Origin: Thermoplasmata archaeon
GTDB lineage: Archaea; Thermoplasmatota; Thermoplasmata; Lutacidiplasmatales; SKW197
DNA length: 46,230 nt
Direction of reading: 5' to 3'
NCBI GenBank assembly: GCA_038874435.1
Contig: JAVZCK010000016.1
Location: forward strand, 1 to 46,230
A model generated the notes under the pieces. That model ran no database searches and had not been told where the DNA came from. It saw nothing but the letters and a program-made list of their open reading frames with translations. The first letter of the stretch is position 1, and the number at the start of each line of letters is the position of its first letter. This document shows positions 1-7,297 of this stretch, in pieces. Position numbers and translations under genes: made by a program.

Positions 1-141
1 CATACGAACCATTTAACAAATACATGAAAGTATGGTTTACTCCTCTGATTTCATTTTCTCTGTGGAAAATTGGTAAGGGACAGCGTAAAAGCTTGTGTGG
101 CTCATACCAACCTTCCGAAGTCATGAAGTTGGCGAAAAGCC

Positions 142-151
142 CAAATATTAT
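142..151 (+). promoter_or_regulatory. Putative TATA box of tRNA-Tyr
   Basis: An A/T-rich box (AAATATTAT) is centred about 25 nt before the first base of the tRNA, the usual spacing of an archaeal TATA element from its transcription start. No obvious BRE was examined beyond the purine/A-rich context. The same transcript could run on into the Nudix gene, which begins 26 nt after the tRNA. Confidence 0.5.
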
Positions 152-170
152 TTTGTATATGGCAAAAACA

Positions 171-283
171 CCCGGCTTAGCTCAGACTGGTGGAGCAGGG
201 GACTGTAGAAGTGCTGTTGGCACCCGCCAACTGCCCCTGCTGGCATCCCAAGGTCGCTGGTTCAAATCCGGCAGCCGGGACCA
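171..283 (+). tRNA. tRNA-Tyr (anticodon GUA) with intron, CCA encoded
   Basis: The acceptor stem pairs CCCGGCT (171-177) with AGCCGGG (273-279), with A280 as discriminator and CCA encoded at 281-283. The D stem is GCTC/GAGC, and the T arm has GCTGG, TTCAAAT, CCGGC. The anticodon GTA is at 205-207, and C1-G72 is the pair expected of archaeal tRNA-Tyr. The anticodon stem closes only if about 36 nt (roughly 209-244) are removed right after position 37, the canonical archaeal intron site for the bulge-helix-bulge endonuclease. The exact splice borders are inferred from folding by eye. One G-A mismatch remains at the outer end of the anticodon stem. Confidence 0.9.
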
Positions 284-308
284 ATTTCAAAAAAGAGATG
301 TAGAGACA

Positions 309-947
309 ATGAAAATTAGAGCTTATTTTTTAATTCCTCAACAGGTTGCAGGGACGATTACAAAGGACCCGAAAAGCCCTGGGATTCTAGCTTGTGAAAA
401 TTTTTCTACCGACGATGTTGAAACCGAGATTTTAGCTGTGATAACGAGGAGTTTCAGGGGTTGTGTTTGGAAAATACCCATTGCTATCACCAGACATGTC
501 GATTTACTAGAAGATGGAGATGCAGTGCAATTTGTTGAGGGAGGAATTGAAGTTTCTGGTATCGAGTGCAGACATGTGGTCTCTGCCTTTATCAGAAAGC
601 AAGGAAAACTCTTATTGCTAAAGCGAAGTGAAAAGGTTGGGTCCTTTCGTGGAAGGTGGGCGACGGTTTCTGGCTACATTGAGGAAGGAGATACACCATT
701 AAGCAGAGCAAGACTGGAAATTATGGAGGAAACTGGAATAAGGAAAGCTGTATTGTTGAAGAAAGGGGAAGTTGTACTAGCACGCAGCGGCAACAGAGTT
801 TTTGCAGTTCATCCTTTTTTATTTGAGACGAATGAAGAGGTAATACTTGATTGGGAACATAGTGAATATAGATGGATTCAGCCCATGGAAATAGACAGTT
901 ACAATACTGTGCCTAAACTCAAAGAGGCACTGAGAAAAGTATTGTAA
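309..947 (+). CDS. Nudix hydrolase family protein
   Basis: A 212-residue protein whose C-terminal half is a Nudix fold. The Nudix box lies at about residues 122-144 (GYIEEGD...LEIMEETGI). The metal-binding E-x2-EE part is kept, but the family's first Glu is Asp and the Arg before the first Glu of the helix is Leu. The reading frame is open further upstream, but that part runs through the tRNA-Tyr gene, so ATG at 309, 26 nt after the tRNA, is taken as the start. The N-terminal ~95 residues do not match a domain I recognise. Nudix enzymes hydrolyse nucleoside diphosphates linked to another moiety; the substrate cannot be read from sequence. Motif changes could mean altered specificity or loss of activity. 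Confidence 0.85.
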   Translation: MKIRAYFLIPQQVAGTITKDPKSPGILACENFSTDDVETEILAVITRSFRGCVWKIPIAITRHVDLLEDGDAVQFVEGGIEVSGIECRHVVSAFIRKQGKLLLLKRSEKVGSFRGRWATVSGYIEEGDTPLSRARLEIMEETGIRKAVLLKKGEVVLARSGNRVFAVHPFLFETNEEVILDWEHSEYRWIQPMEIDSYNTVPKLKEALRKVL

Positions 948-990
948 GACCTTTACATCCTTTGGTTTCCCATTCCATCTATGGTAATCA

Positions 991-1000
991 TTATATTTTT
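991..1000 (+). promoter_or_regulatory. Putative TATA box
   Basis: TTATATTTTT lies about 35 nt before the ATG at 1030, in the short gap after the Nudix gene. It is consistent with an independent promoter for the small membrane protein. Confidence 0.45.
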
Positions 1001-1029
1001 CTGTAGCTAACCCAATAAAGGTAATTGAT

Positions 1030-1455
1030 ATGGCGAAAAGATTGCAAAGCAAAATTGCTAGGGTATCCCTATTGAAAATTGGAATTGTGGTAGCTGTGTT
1101 GGTGGTGGCAGGATTCTGTGCCATTTTTGTATGGAGCCTGCTTGTAACTGATACAACAGAAAAGCGAGAACTTGACCATATAGACATAGAGGTGCGATAT
1201 ATAAAAACTGGCTGCACCTACGTGTTCAACATCACAGCTTATGATACTGTTCTTAACCCACTAGAAGGTGTTGAAATTCATTTAATAGGATGCGGTGTTG
1301 ATGAGACAAAAATTACTGCTAAGGATGGTAAGGCACAGTTTTCTATAACACCTTTACTGCCTCAAAATGTGAATTTTGATGAAATTCAGGTAACTGCGAA
1401 GTACATGGGCGCACACCCAAAAATTCTCAAGGGAGTCATTTTTGTCTATGATTGA
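1030..1455 (+). CDS. Hypothetical membrane-anchored protein with extracellular beta domain
   Basis: A 141-residue protein. The first ~17 residues are basic, then a hydrophobic segment at about 18-40 forms one signal-anchor helix, so the remaining ~100 residues are predicted outside the cell. That part looks like a small beta-sandwich of the carboxypeptidase-regulatory/Ig-like kind (VFNITAYDTVLNPLEGVEIHL, then a turn with KDGKAQFSIT). This is a resemblance in pattern, not a family assignment. It has its own likely promoter and converges on the activase gene, whose stop lies 6 nt beyond. I do not recognise a function. Confidence 0.7.
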   Translation: MAKRLQSKIARVSLLKIGIVVAVLVVAGFCAIFVWSLLVTDTTEKRELDHIDIEVRYIKTGCTYVFNITAYDTVLNPLEGVEIHLIGCGVDETKITAKDGKAQFSITPLLPQNVNFDEIQVTAKYMGAHPKILKGVIFVYD

Positions 1456-1460
1456 GACCT

Positions 1461-2174
1461 CTATTTTTCTTTACCTTCCTTCTCCCTCATGGCATACCTT
1501 GCAGCACCAACAGCGTTCACAATTTGCGGCTCTGGTGGCACAAACACATCCGCATTCACTGTCTCCCTAAATGCCCTCACAAACCCTTTGTTCTTTGCCA
1601 CACCACCAATCAACACAACTTTCGTTGCAGAAGGCACAATCTCTGCTACCTTCTTTGCAAAAGAGTAATTAAGTCCTGTTAGAACATCCTCTGTCCTTGC
1701 TCCATTCGCCAGATGAGAAAGAATTTCAGAGAGGGCAAAAACAGTGCAGGTATTGTTAAGGTAAATTATCTTTCCTTCACTCACATTTTCCAGCGTCTCA
1801 AAGTCAAGCCCTAAATAGGAAAGAATAAACTCAAAGAATGCACCTGTGCCAGCAGAGCATTTGTCGTTGATGTAGAACCTGTTTTCCCTTGAATCCACAA
1901 CCTTGATGTCCTGCCCGCCAATGTCCACAACCACCTCACAATCTGGAAAATAATACCTTGCTCCCAGCATCGCAGCAGTAATCTCTGTGATTGTGAACTC
2001 ACTTTTAATTTGCTTCCTGAAGTAGCCAGTGGTGCACAGATTGCTGTTTATGTCTGGAATCAGCCCCCTGTTTTTTGCTGTTCTGGCAATCTCTACCCTG
2101 ACAATCTCCGCCCCTTCCATTTCCACAAGCTTCGTGTATGTGCTTCCCAAGTCAAGTCCGATAAATTTCTCCAT
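1461..2174 (-). CDS. Acyl-CoA dehydratase activase-like ATPase (BadF/BadG/BcrA/BcrD family)
   Basis: A 237-residue ASKHA-fold ATPase. The N-terminal phosphate loop is FIGLDLGSTYTK, the second is VVDIGGQDIKVV, and NDKCSAGTGAFFEF carries the Cys that in the 2-hydroxyglutaryl-CoA dehydratase activator (HgdC) helps hold a [4Fe-4S] cluster between two subunits. A second Cys follows in NNTCTVFALSE. Family members use ATP to drive an electron onto a dehydratase or reductase. No dehydratase subunits are in this window, so the partner is unknown. It starts 2 nt after purH stops, so the two are almost surely one transcript, led by the radical SAM gene. Slightly shorter than the usual ~260 residues. Confidence 0.85.
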   Translation of the reverse strand: MEKFIGLDLGSTYTKLVEMEGAEIVRVEIARTAKNRGLIPDINSNLCTTGYFRKQIKSEFTITEITAAMLGARYYFPDCEVVVDIGGQDIKVVDSRENRFYINDKCSAGTGAFFEFILSYLGLDFETLENVSEGKIIYLNNTCTVFALSEILSHLANGARTEDVLTGLNYSFAKKVAEIVPSATKVVLIGGVAKNKGFVRAFRETVNADVFVPPEPQIVNAVGAARYAMREKEGKEK

Positions 2175-2176
2175 AA

Positions 2177-3709
2177 TCAGTGCCTGAAAACCCTCCAGCC
2201 AGTGAACACCATTGCCATTCCATACTCATTAACTGCATCTATTACCTCTCCATCCCTTATTGAGCCACCTGGCTGAATCACTGCAGTTATTCCAGCTTTT
2301 GCTGCAGCATCAATACCATCTCTGAATGGGAAGAAACCATCTGAGGCCATCACTGCACCCTTTGCTTTCTCACCTGCTTTCTCAGCTGCAATTTTAACAG
2401 CCATCACCCTGCTCGTTTGCCCTGGACCTATGCCAACTGTCTCATGCTCTCTTGCGAACACAATTCCATTGCTCACCACATGCTTCACGACCTTCCAGCC
2501 AAAGAGCATTGCTGCAATCTCCTCATTTGTGGGCAGACGCTTAGAAGCACATTTCAGTTCGTGTTCGTCCAGCGCCCGGGTATCCCTCTGTTGCACAAGC
2601 AGACCCCCACCCACCTTTTTCATCTCATAACCCTTCATCTCTCCACAACTGCCAGTTCTTAACACCATGCTTTTCTTCTTTGCAAGGACCTGAAGGGCTT
2701 TTTCTTCGTAGTCAGGTGCAATTATCGCATCCAGAAAATATTTCTTCATCTTCAGGGCACAATCCTCAGTTACAGTTGAATTGAAAGCCACAATGCCACC
2801 ATAGGCAGACAGTGGGTCACCTGCAATGCAACGCACAAATGCCACACTGGAGTCCTCACCATTCGCCACGCTGGAGGGATTGGTGTGTTTTACAATTGCA
2901 CAGGTTGGTTCTGAGAATTCGGTAACAATGTTCCACGCAGCATCAAGGTCAAGGATGTTGTTGTAAGAAAGCTCCTTTCCCTGGATTTTTTCAGCATTGG
3001 TGATGCAAGGGAAATCCACATTGGGTTCAGCATAGAATGCAGCTTTCTGGTGCGGATTTTCCCCATATCTTAAACCAAGCTTCTTTTCAAACACAGCGAT
3101 AAATGTATCCGGGAATTCCTCGCCAACAAACTTTTTCTGGAAATAGTTGTAAATGGTTGCGTCATACACTGCAGTGGTGCGAAACGCCTCAACTGCAAGC
3201 TTTTCAAGTGTGTTTTCACTTAAACCACCGTTTTTCCGCATCTCTTCCAGCACTGGCAAATACTGTTCCTTTCTTGTGACCACTGCCGTGTAACGGTAAT
3301 TTTTAGCAGCAGCCCTTATCAATGATGGCCCTCCAATATCAATGTTCTCAACTGCGTCCTCCAGCCTATGCTCACCCCTTATTGTTCTCTCAAATGGATA
3401 GAGGTTTACACACACCATCTCAATTCTCTGGATGCTATGGTTTTTCAGCTGGCCAAGATGCTCCTCCTTATTTTCAGCCAGTACACCACCAAAAATAGAG
3501 GGATGCAAGGTTTTCACACGGCCATCCAGAATTTCAGGAAAACCTGTGACGGAAGATACATCTCTCACAGCAATTCCCGCATTTCTGAGCAAATTTGCAG
3601 TTCCACCTGTGCTTATAATCTCCACGCCCATCTCTGCAAGTCCTTTCGCAAACTCAGTAACTCCTGTTTTGTCTGAGACGCTCAACAACGCACGATAAAT
3701 TTTCAGCAT
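2177..3709 (-). CDS. purH: Bifunctional AICAR formyltransferase / IMP cyclohydrolase
   Basis: A 510-residue PurH, the normal length. The N-terminal MGS-like cyclohydrolase domain (LLSVSDKTG, ISTGGTANLLR, GFPEILDGRVKTLHP) is followed by the formyltransferase domain with CAIVKHTNPSS around the catalytic Lys-His, and RYGENPHQKAAFY. It catalyses the last two steps of IMP synthesis, using 10-formyl-tetrahydrofolate, in the cytoplasm. Many archaea use PurP/PurO instead, so the bacterial-type bifunctional enzyme is worth noting for this lineage. Middle gene of three on the minus strand: 10 nt after the radical SAM gene and 2 nt before the activase-like gene. Confidence 0.96.
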   Translation of the reverse strand: MLKIYRALLSVSDKTGVTEFAKGLAEMGVEIISTGGTANLLRNAGIAVRDVSSVTGFPEILDGRVKTLHPSIFGGVLAENKEEHLGQLKNHSIQRIEMVCVNLYPFERTIRGEHRLEDAVENIDIGGPSLIRAAAKNYRYTAVVTRKEQYLPVLEEMRKNGGLSENTLEKLAVEAFRTTAVYDATIYNYFQKKFVGEEFPDTFIAVFEKKLGLRYGENPHQKAAFYAEPNVDFPCITNAEKIQGKELSYNNILDLDAAWNIVTEFSEPTCAIVKHTNPSSVANGEDSSVAFVRCIAGDPLSAYGGIVAFNSTVTEDCALKMKKYFLDAIIAPDYEEKALQVLAKKKSMVLRTGSCGEMKGYEMKKVGGGLLVQQRDTRALDEHELKCASKRLPTNEEIAAMLFGWKVVKHVVSNGIVFAREHETVGIGPGQTSRVMAVKIAAEKAGEKAKGAVMASDGFFPFRDGIDAAAKAGITAVIQPGGSIRDGEVIDAVNEYGMAMVFTGWRVFRH

Positions 3710-3719
3710 TTTTTCACCT

Positions 3720-5348
3720 TTACATCTTTTTTATGTTTTTTGGTGCTGGTGGCTGGCAGTACATTGGATTGCATTGGGTGGCGGGTTTCCGCATCAAATA
3801 ATTTTCCCAGCCAGAAAACTTCAGAATTGGCTTCAACGCTTTCTTCCCATGCACCCATCTGTAGTAGAGGAAGTAAGCAAAAACGCTTCCAAGCAACATG
3901 AATGGCTTTTTGTTTGGCTCAACCCAGCATTTCACATTGTGCTCCCAGCATTTTGCAATAAATTCCCACTGTAGTTCGTTCAGGTCGCTCAGGTCAGCAT
4001 GCTTCTCTCTGTGCAAAATGCAATCCTCCTCACTTGTGAACAGCAACGGCACATAGAAAATCTTCATGTCCTTCAGTTTATCCAGCAACTCAAGAGTTTT
4101 AATTGTATCTTCTGGGGTTTCTCCTGGCAATCCTGTGATTAGCGTACCAAGTGGATACATCTTATTGTCGTTCATTATTTTTATTGCCTGCACAACCACT
4201 TCCTGCCACTGTTCTGGCTTGTAAGGAAGCATCTTTCCACGCATGTATTTTTCCATAAGCCGCTCGCTCCCTGTCTCAATCCCCACTTCAACAGTGCAGT
4301 AAGGCGAACCGTTTACATCTTTCCACCTGGACTTCTCAACCAGTAGTGGACAGATTTCCTCCATCATTTTCGGGTCATAGACCACAGGAGCAAGAGACGC
4401 ATGAGCAATCTGGATTAACTCCACACCTGGAGTGTCGTGCACCGATTTTATCAACTTCACAATGGCTTCTCTATTCGGGATAAATCCGGGCTTGGCGTGG
4501 TAAAGGAACACATCGTCTGTTTGGAGCGAAATCATTTTTGTTCCGTTCTTGGCATTTAACTCCACTTCTTTCATTATGTGTTCAAGCGGAAATGAGTGGC
4601 GCTGTCGCATTGTGGGAGAGCAAAAGGCACACCCCCTACCACAACCTCGCATTATTTCCACGAAACCGTAAAGTGAGGGTCTTTTTATCAATGGAATGGT
4701 CTCTGGCTCTGGCTTTTTGCATGTAACCACTTTTGGCAGTTGCTCCCCATTCACTGCCTTCTTGAAAAGTGAGACAACCTCTGCTTCTGCCTCGCCCATC
4801 ACAATTGTGTCAAGCCCCAGTTTCTCCTGCAAACCAGCTTTCTGCACCTGCCAGGCACCACTACCACCCAGAATTTTTTTAACTGGATATCTTGAGAAAA
4901 CAGGGTTTGCAAGTAAGTCCTCAAACTCTGCTGCAGACATGGATTTGCCGCTAACTGCCACAAGCCCTGTGTAAGTGCGGCTCACGAACCCAATCCCGAG
5001 CGGGTCCATGGAAGTAATACCCACAACCTTGGTGTTCTTTCCAACAAAATGCTCAAGCATTGTGGGGTAAACAGTAACCACATTTTCTTCGCCAAATTCT
5101 TCAATAAGCAGTGATTCTACCTTCCTCAACCCATAAGGTGCAAATTTGGCTGTGCCATCTGGGTTAAATGGAGTTGGAGGATACCAGTACTTGCGAAGCA
5201 TGTCTTTTGGCACAATTTTTGAAGGAAAACCACCGGTAAAAGCAATGAAAGCATTGAGATTGAAATCACTCATTTCTATAGCAGATGCAGTTAGAACAAT
5301 TTTTTTTCCCTCGGTGCTGCCATGCCCGTTATTGTTTTTGCCAAACAT
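3720..5348 (-). CDS. B12-binding-domain radical SAM protein
   Basis: About 542 residues. An N-terminal cobalamin-binding-like Rossmann region begins at KKIVLTASAIEMSD. The radical SAM core has MRGCGRGCAFC (CX3CX2C instead of the common CX3CX2C spacing context of methylthiotransferases), SAM-binding glycines, and ITGLPGETPEDT typical of B12-dependent radical SAM proteins. The C-terminal ~130 residues are a family-specific tail. A GTG 48 nt upstream (5396) is in frame, but an AATTATATAT box lies between it and ATG 5348, about 37 nt before that ATG, so I place the start at 5348. Substrate unknown. It leads an apparent operon with purH and the activase-like ATPase. Confidence 0.85.
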   Translation of the reverse strand: MFGKNNNGHGSTEGKKIVLTASAIEMSDFNLNAFIAFTGGFPSKIVPKDMLRKYWYPPTPFNPDGTAKFAPYGLRKVESLLIEEFGEENVVTVYPTMLEHFVGKNTKVVGITSMDPLGIGFVSRTYTGLVAVSGKSMSAAEFEDLLANPVFSRYPVKKILGGSGAWQVQKAGLQEKLGLDTIVMGEAEAEVVSLFKKAVNGEQLPKVVTCKKPEPETIPLIKRPSLYGFVEIMRGCGRGCAFCSPTMRQRHSFPLEHIMKEVELNAKNGTKMISLQTDDVFLYHAKPGFIPNREAIVKLIKSVHDTPGVELIQIAHASLAPVVYDPKMMEEICPLLVEKSRWKDVNGSPYCTVEVGIETGSERLMEKYMRGKMLPYKPEQWQEVVVQAIKIMNDNKMYPLGTLITGLPGETPEDTIKTLELLDKLKDMKIFYVPLLFTSEEDCILHREKHADLSDLNELQWEFIAKCWEHNVKCWVEPNKKPFMLLGSVFAYFLYYRWVHGKKALKPILKFSGWENYLMRKPATQCNPMYCQPPAPKNIKKM

Positions 5349-5380
5349 GGTCTCGCCAAATCTCGGATTACCTCGGAGAA

Positions 5381-5390
5381 ATATATAATT
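5381..5390 (-). promoter_or_regulatory. Putative TATA box of the radical SAM-purH operon
   Basis: On the minus strand this reads AATTATATAT, about 37 nt upstream of the ATG at 5348. Its location inside the longer possible reading frame is the main argument for the shorter protein. Confidence 0.45.
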
Positions 5391-5437
5391 TTCCACGGTA
5401 ACTTTGACCTGTGGTTTCGGAACCTACCTCGCAACTT

Positions 5438-5448
5438 ATTTATATTAA
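5438..5448 (+). promoter_or_regulatory. Putative TATA box of the winged-helix gene
   Basis: TTTATATTAA is centred about 25 nt before ATG 5468, the spacing expected for a leaderless archaeal mRNA. It lies back to back with the minus-strand promoter at 5381-5390. Confidence 0.5.
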
Positions 5449-5467
5449 TTTGTTAATTATAGATTGA

Positions 5468-5926
5468 ATGGAGAACCAACAAATTAACCTCATCCTTGAA
5501 GACAAAATTCTCCTTCATCTACTGGATTTTACTAAGTATAGGGGTAAGTTTGAGAGCCCGAGTGGCGTGACAGTGGTAGGTATAAGCAGAGCATTGCGTG
5601 TCCACCCTAGAATTCTTCCACCCATCCTGGATAAACTCAAATCCGTAAATCTGGTATGCGAGGAATGGAACTGGGTTGTAGGGTGCAATGCCAAGAAAAA
5701 GGTGTATTTTTTGACACCTACAGGTATCACTGAGGCCAAAAGGATTCTTGAAAATCTGAAAAATCGGTCTGTGAGAATCCGTCATGGTAACAGAGAATTT
5801 GATGCAAAATTCTGCGATGTGAATTCAATTTTAGGCATGAACATGCGAACTGTAGAGATTCTATGCTGTATGAGTGATGATGGTTGCATAGACCTCAACA
5901 TGCGGAACCGAATGATAAGATTTTAA
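5468..5926 (+). CDS. Orphan winged-helix DNA-binding protein (possible remnant of an AAA/TPR regulator)
   Basis: A 152-residue protein. Residues ~10-105 form a winged helix: LEDKILLHLLDFTKYRGKFE, a recognition-helix region (GISRALRVHPRILPPILDKL) and a wing ending in KKVYFLTPTG. In my memory of Thermoplasmata-type proteins, this module is the N-terminal domain of large AAA-ATPase/TPR regulators and is followed by a short linker and the ATPase domain. Here the protein stops at about that border, and I see no ATPase sequence in the 140 nt that follow. It could be a functional stand-alone repressor or a decayed fragment. Its clear promoter favours expression. Confidence 0.7.
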   Translation: MENQQINLILEDKILLHLLDFTKYRGKFESPSGVTVVGISRALRVHPRILPPILDKLKSVNLVCEEWNWVVGCNAKKKVYFLTPTGITEAKRILENLKNRSVRIRHGNREFDAKFCDVNSILGMNMRTVEILCCMSDDGCIDLNMRNRMIRF

Positions 5927-6065
5927 GCCCCCATGCCCACTTTTGGCTTTTGTTATTCCAACGCGAGAGAGTGAGCAAATTATAAATCTAAACCTCTTTA
6001 CCCGCTTGATACCAGAAGAGCAAACCGATAAAAAATCCAAATTGGAAAATAAAAAAGGAAAGTTT

Positions 6066-7136
6066 TTACAATTTGGGAAGACCCAGGAACTCTGTTGCCA
6101 TTTCAAGGAACGTGTAGTCCCTTACCCTTGTGAGATGTTTCACGGAGTACAACACAGTGGTTGTGGTCTCAACCATCTTCGGATTTGCCTTTGCAATCAC
6201 ACCTAACCTCTTTCTGTGGCACTCAACATACTCTCCATAGGAGCGATGTGCTGACAGGTACACCCCATCCGTGTTGCTTGCCACTGCAAAGAATGCAGGT
6301 ATCTCTGTGAGTGCTTCGGCGAGAATACTGTTTTTCTTTTCCATCTCAATCCCTATGTTGAAGCGATCGTGGGTAAGAGCCACAACTTCCAATCCAAGTT
6401 TCTCAAGGGAAAGGTCCCTCGCTGGTAAAATCACTTTGTTTGCAAACCGCCTTCTCATTGATGCCACTGCCTGCCTTGAGAGCTTTGTTTTATCTGAAAC
6501 CACCACGTCTGTGCCTTCTGGCGCTGCAAGGAAACCTGCAACGCCCATCCTCTCTTTCTTTGTAAGCGAAATTACTTCCTTCACGCTAAAAAGAGGATGT
6601 GGCTCTAGTTTTCTCTCACTTGCTGGCACATCAAGGTCGAACATTGCACTGACCACTGGAGAGAAGTCAAATAAATTGAACACATAGGTACCTTCCGCTG
6701 GGAAAAACACTGTGTTCCAGTTTTCAAACGAGAGGCCTTTTGCCTGCATATTCGCCTTCAATTTCTCGTTTGTTTTTATGGCAGTAGTGTAGTTTTTCTC
6801 ATACCCAATTGCTATGTCTGCAATGCCATCAGTAAGCAGGTAAAAGGTGCTTTTTCCAACATCCTTGTAAAAATTCTCGCCCACACCTTTTCCGAGCCGA
6901 TTCAACGACCCATAGCTCACTGTCAGCAATTCTGCACCCATATTAGGTAAGAGAGCAATATTTACTCCCCTGTAAATCCCCATATTCCTCAATCTTCGTC
7001 TTATTGCCGTCACTGTAGAAAGCTTCAGTTTGGTCATTTTCGCAATGTCTTTGTCTGTTGAACTCGGATATTTCGCGATGTAATACAGAGCATATTTCTC
7101 CTTTGGTGTTAAGATGTCCTTTCTCCGCATGTGCAT
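6066..7136 (-). CDS. Transcriptional regulator with two tandem HTH-plus-sensor repeats
   Basis: A 356-residue protein made of two related halves. The first begins LTPKEKYALYYIAKYP with an HTH running to STVTAIRRRLRN. The second, near residue 190, begins LTKKERMGVAGFLAAP with an HTH running to QAVASMRRRFAN. Each HTH is followed by ~120 residues of alpha/beta sequence that also look alike, suggesting gene duplication and fusion into a pseudo-dimer. I cannot name the family. It is divergent from deoC across 161 nt that hold a TATA box for each gene plus small palindromes, so it may control the deoC operon and itself. Very close TATA spacing (about 23 nt) suggests a leaderless start at 7136; a second ATG at 7130 is possible. 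Confidence 0.75.
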   Translation of the reverse strand: MHMRRKDILTPKEKYALYYIAKYPSSTDKDIAKMTKLKLSTVTAIRRRLRNMGIYRGVNIALLPNMGAELLTVSYGSLNRLGKGVGENFYKDVGKSTFYLLTDGIADIAIGYEKNYTTAIKTNEKLKANMQAKGLSFENWNTVFFPAEGTYVFNLFDFSPVVSAMFDLDVPASERKLEPHPLFSVKEVISLTKKERMGVAGFLAAPEGTDVVVSDKTKLSRQAVASMRRRFANKVILPARDLSLEKLGLEVVALTHDRFNIGIEMEKKNSILAEALTEIPAFFAVASNTDGVYLSAHRSYGEYVECHRKRLGVIAKANPKMVETTTTVLYSVKHLTRVRDYTFLEMATEFLGLPKL

Positions 7137-7153
7137 AAGTATATCATAGAGAG

Positions 7154-7163
7154 ATATTAATTT
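7154..7163 (-). promoter_or_regulatory. Putative TATA box of the two-repeat regulator
   Basis: Minus strand AATTAATATC, centred about 23 nt from ATG 7136, consistent with a leaderless transcript. Confidence 0.4.
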
Positions 7164-7190
7164 TTTGGTTTTGACATGAGCCTCTATTAT

Positions 7191-7203
7191 TCTAAATTTT
7201 AGA
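7191..7203. promoter_or_regulatory. Candidate operator palindrome
   Basis: TCTAAATTTTAGA is a 6+1+6 palindrome in the middle of the divergent regulator/deoC region, between the two TATA boxes. In A/T-rich DNA such palindromes arise by chance, so this is only a candidate binding site for the regulator at 6066-7136. Confidence 0.25.
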
Positions 7204-7265
7204 TTTATTGCTATTTAGATTTGTTATTGAGTCTATTAGCACATTCCCTATCCCATCCCCAATAA

Positions 7266-7278
7266 CCTTTATTTATAC
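7266..7278 (+). promoter_or_regulatory. Putative TATA box of the deoC operon, followed by an inverted repeat at the start codon
   Basis: CTTTATTTATAC is centred about 26 nt before ATG 7298, implying a leaderless mRNA and deciding this start over an upstream in-frame ATG at 7208. Between the box and the ATG, AGTTA (7283-7287) and TAACT (7293-7297) form an inverted repeat over the expected transcription start, where a repressor could block initiation. Confidence 0.5.
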
Positions 7279-7297
7279 TCTCAGTTATCAGGTAACT

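Noticed and set aside
24-308. N-terminal extension of the Nudix protein from an ATG at 24
   Set aside because: This part of the frame reads through the tRNA-Tyr gene and its intron. The protein starts cleanly at 309 after the tRNA.
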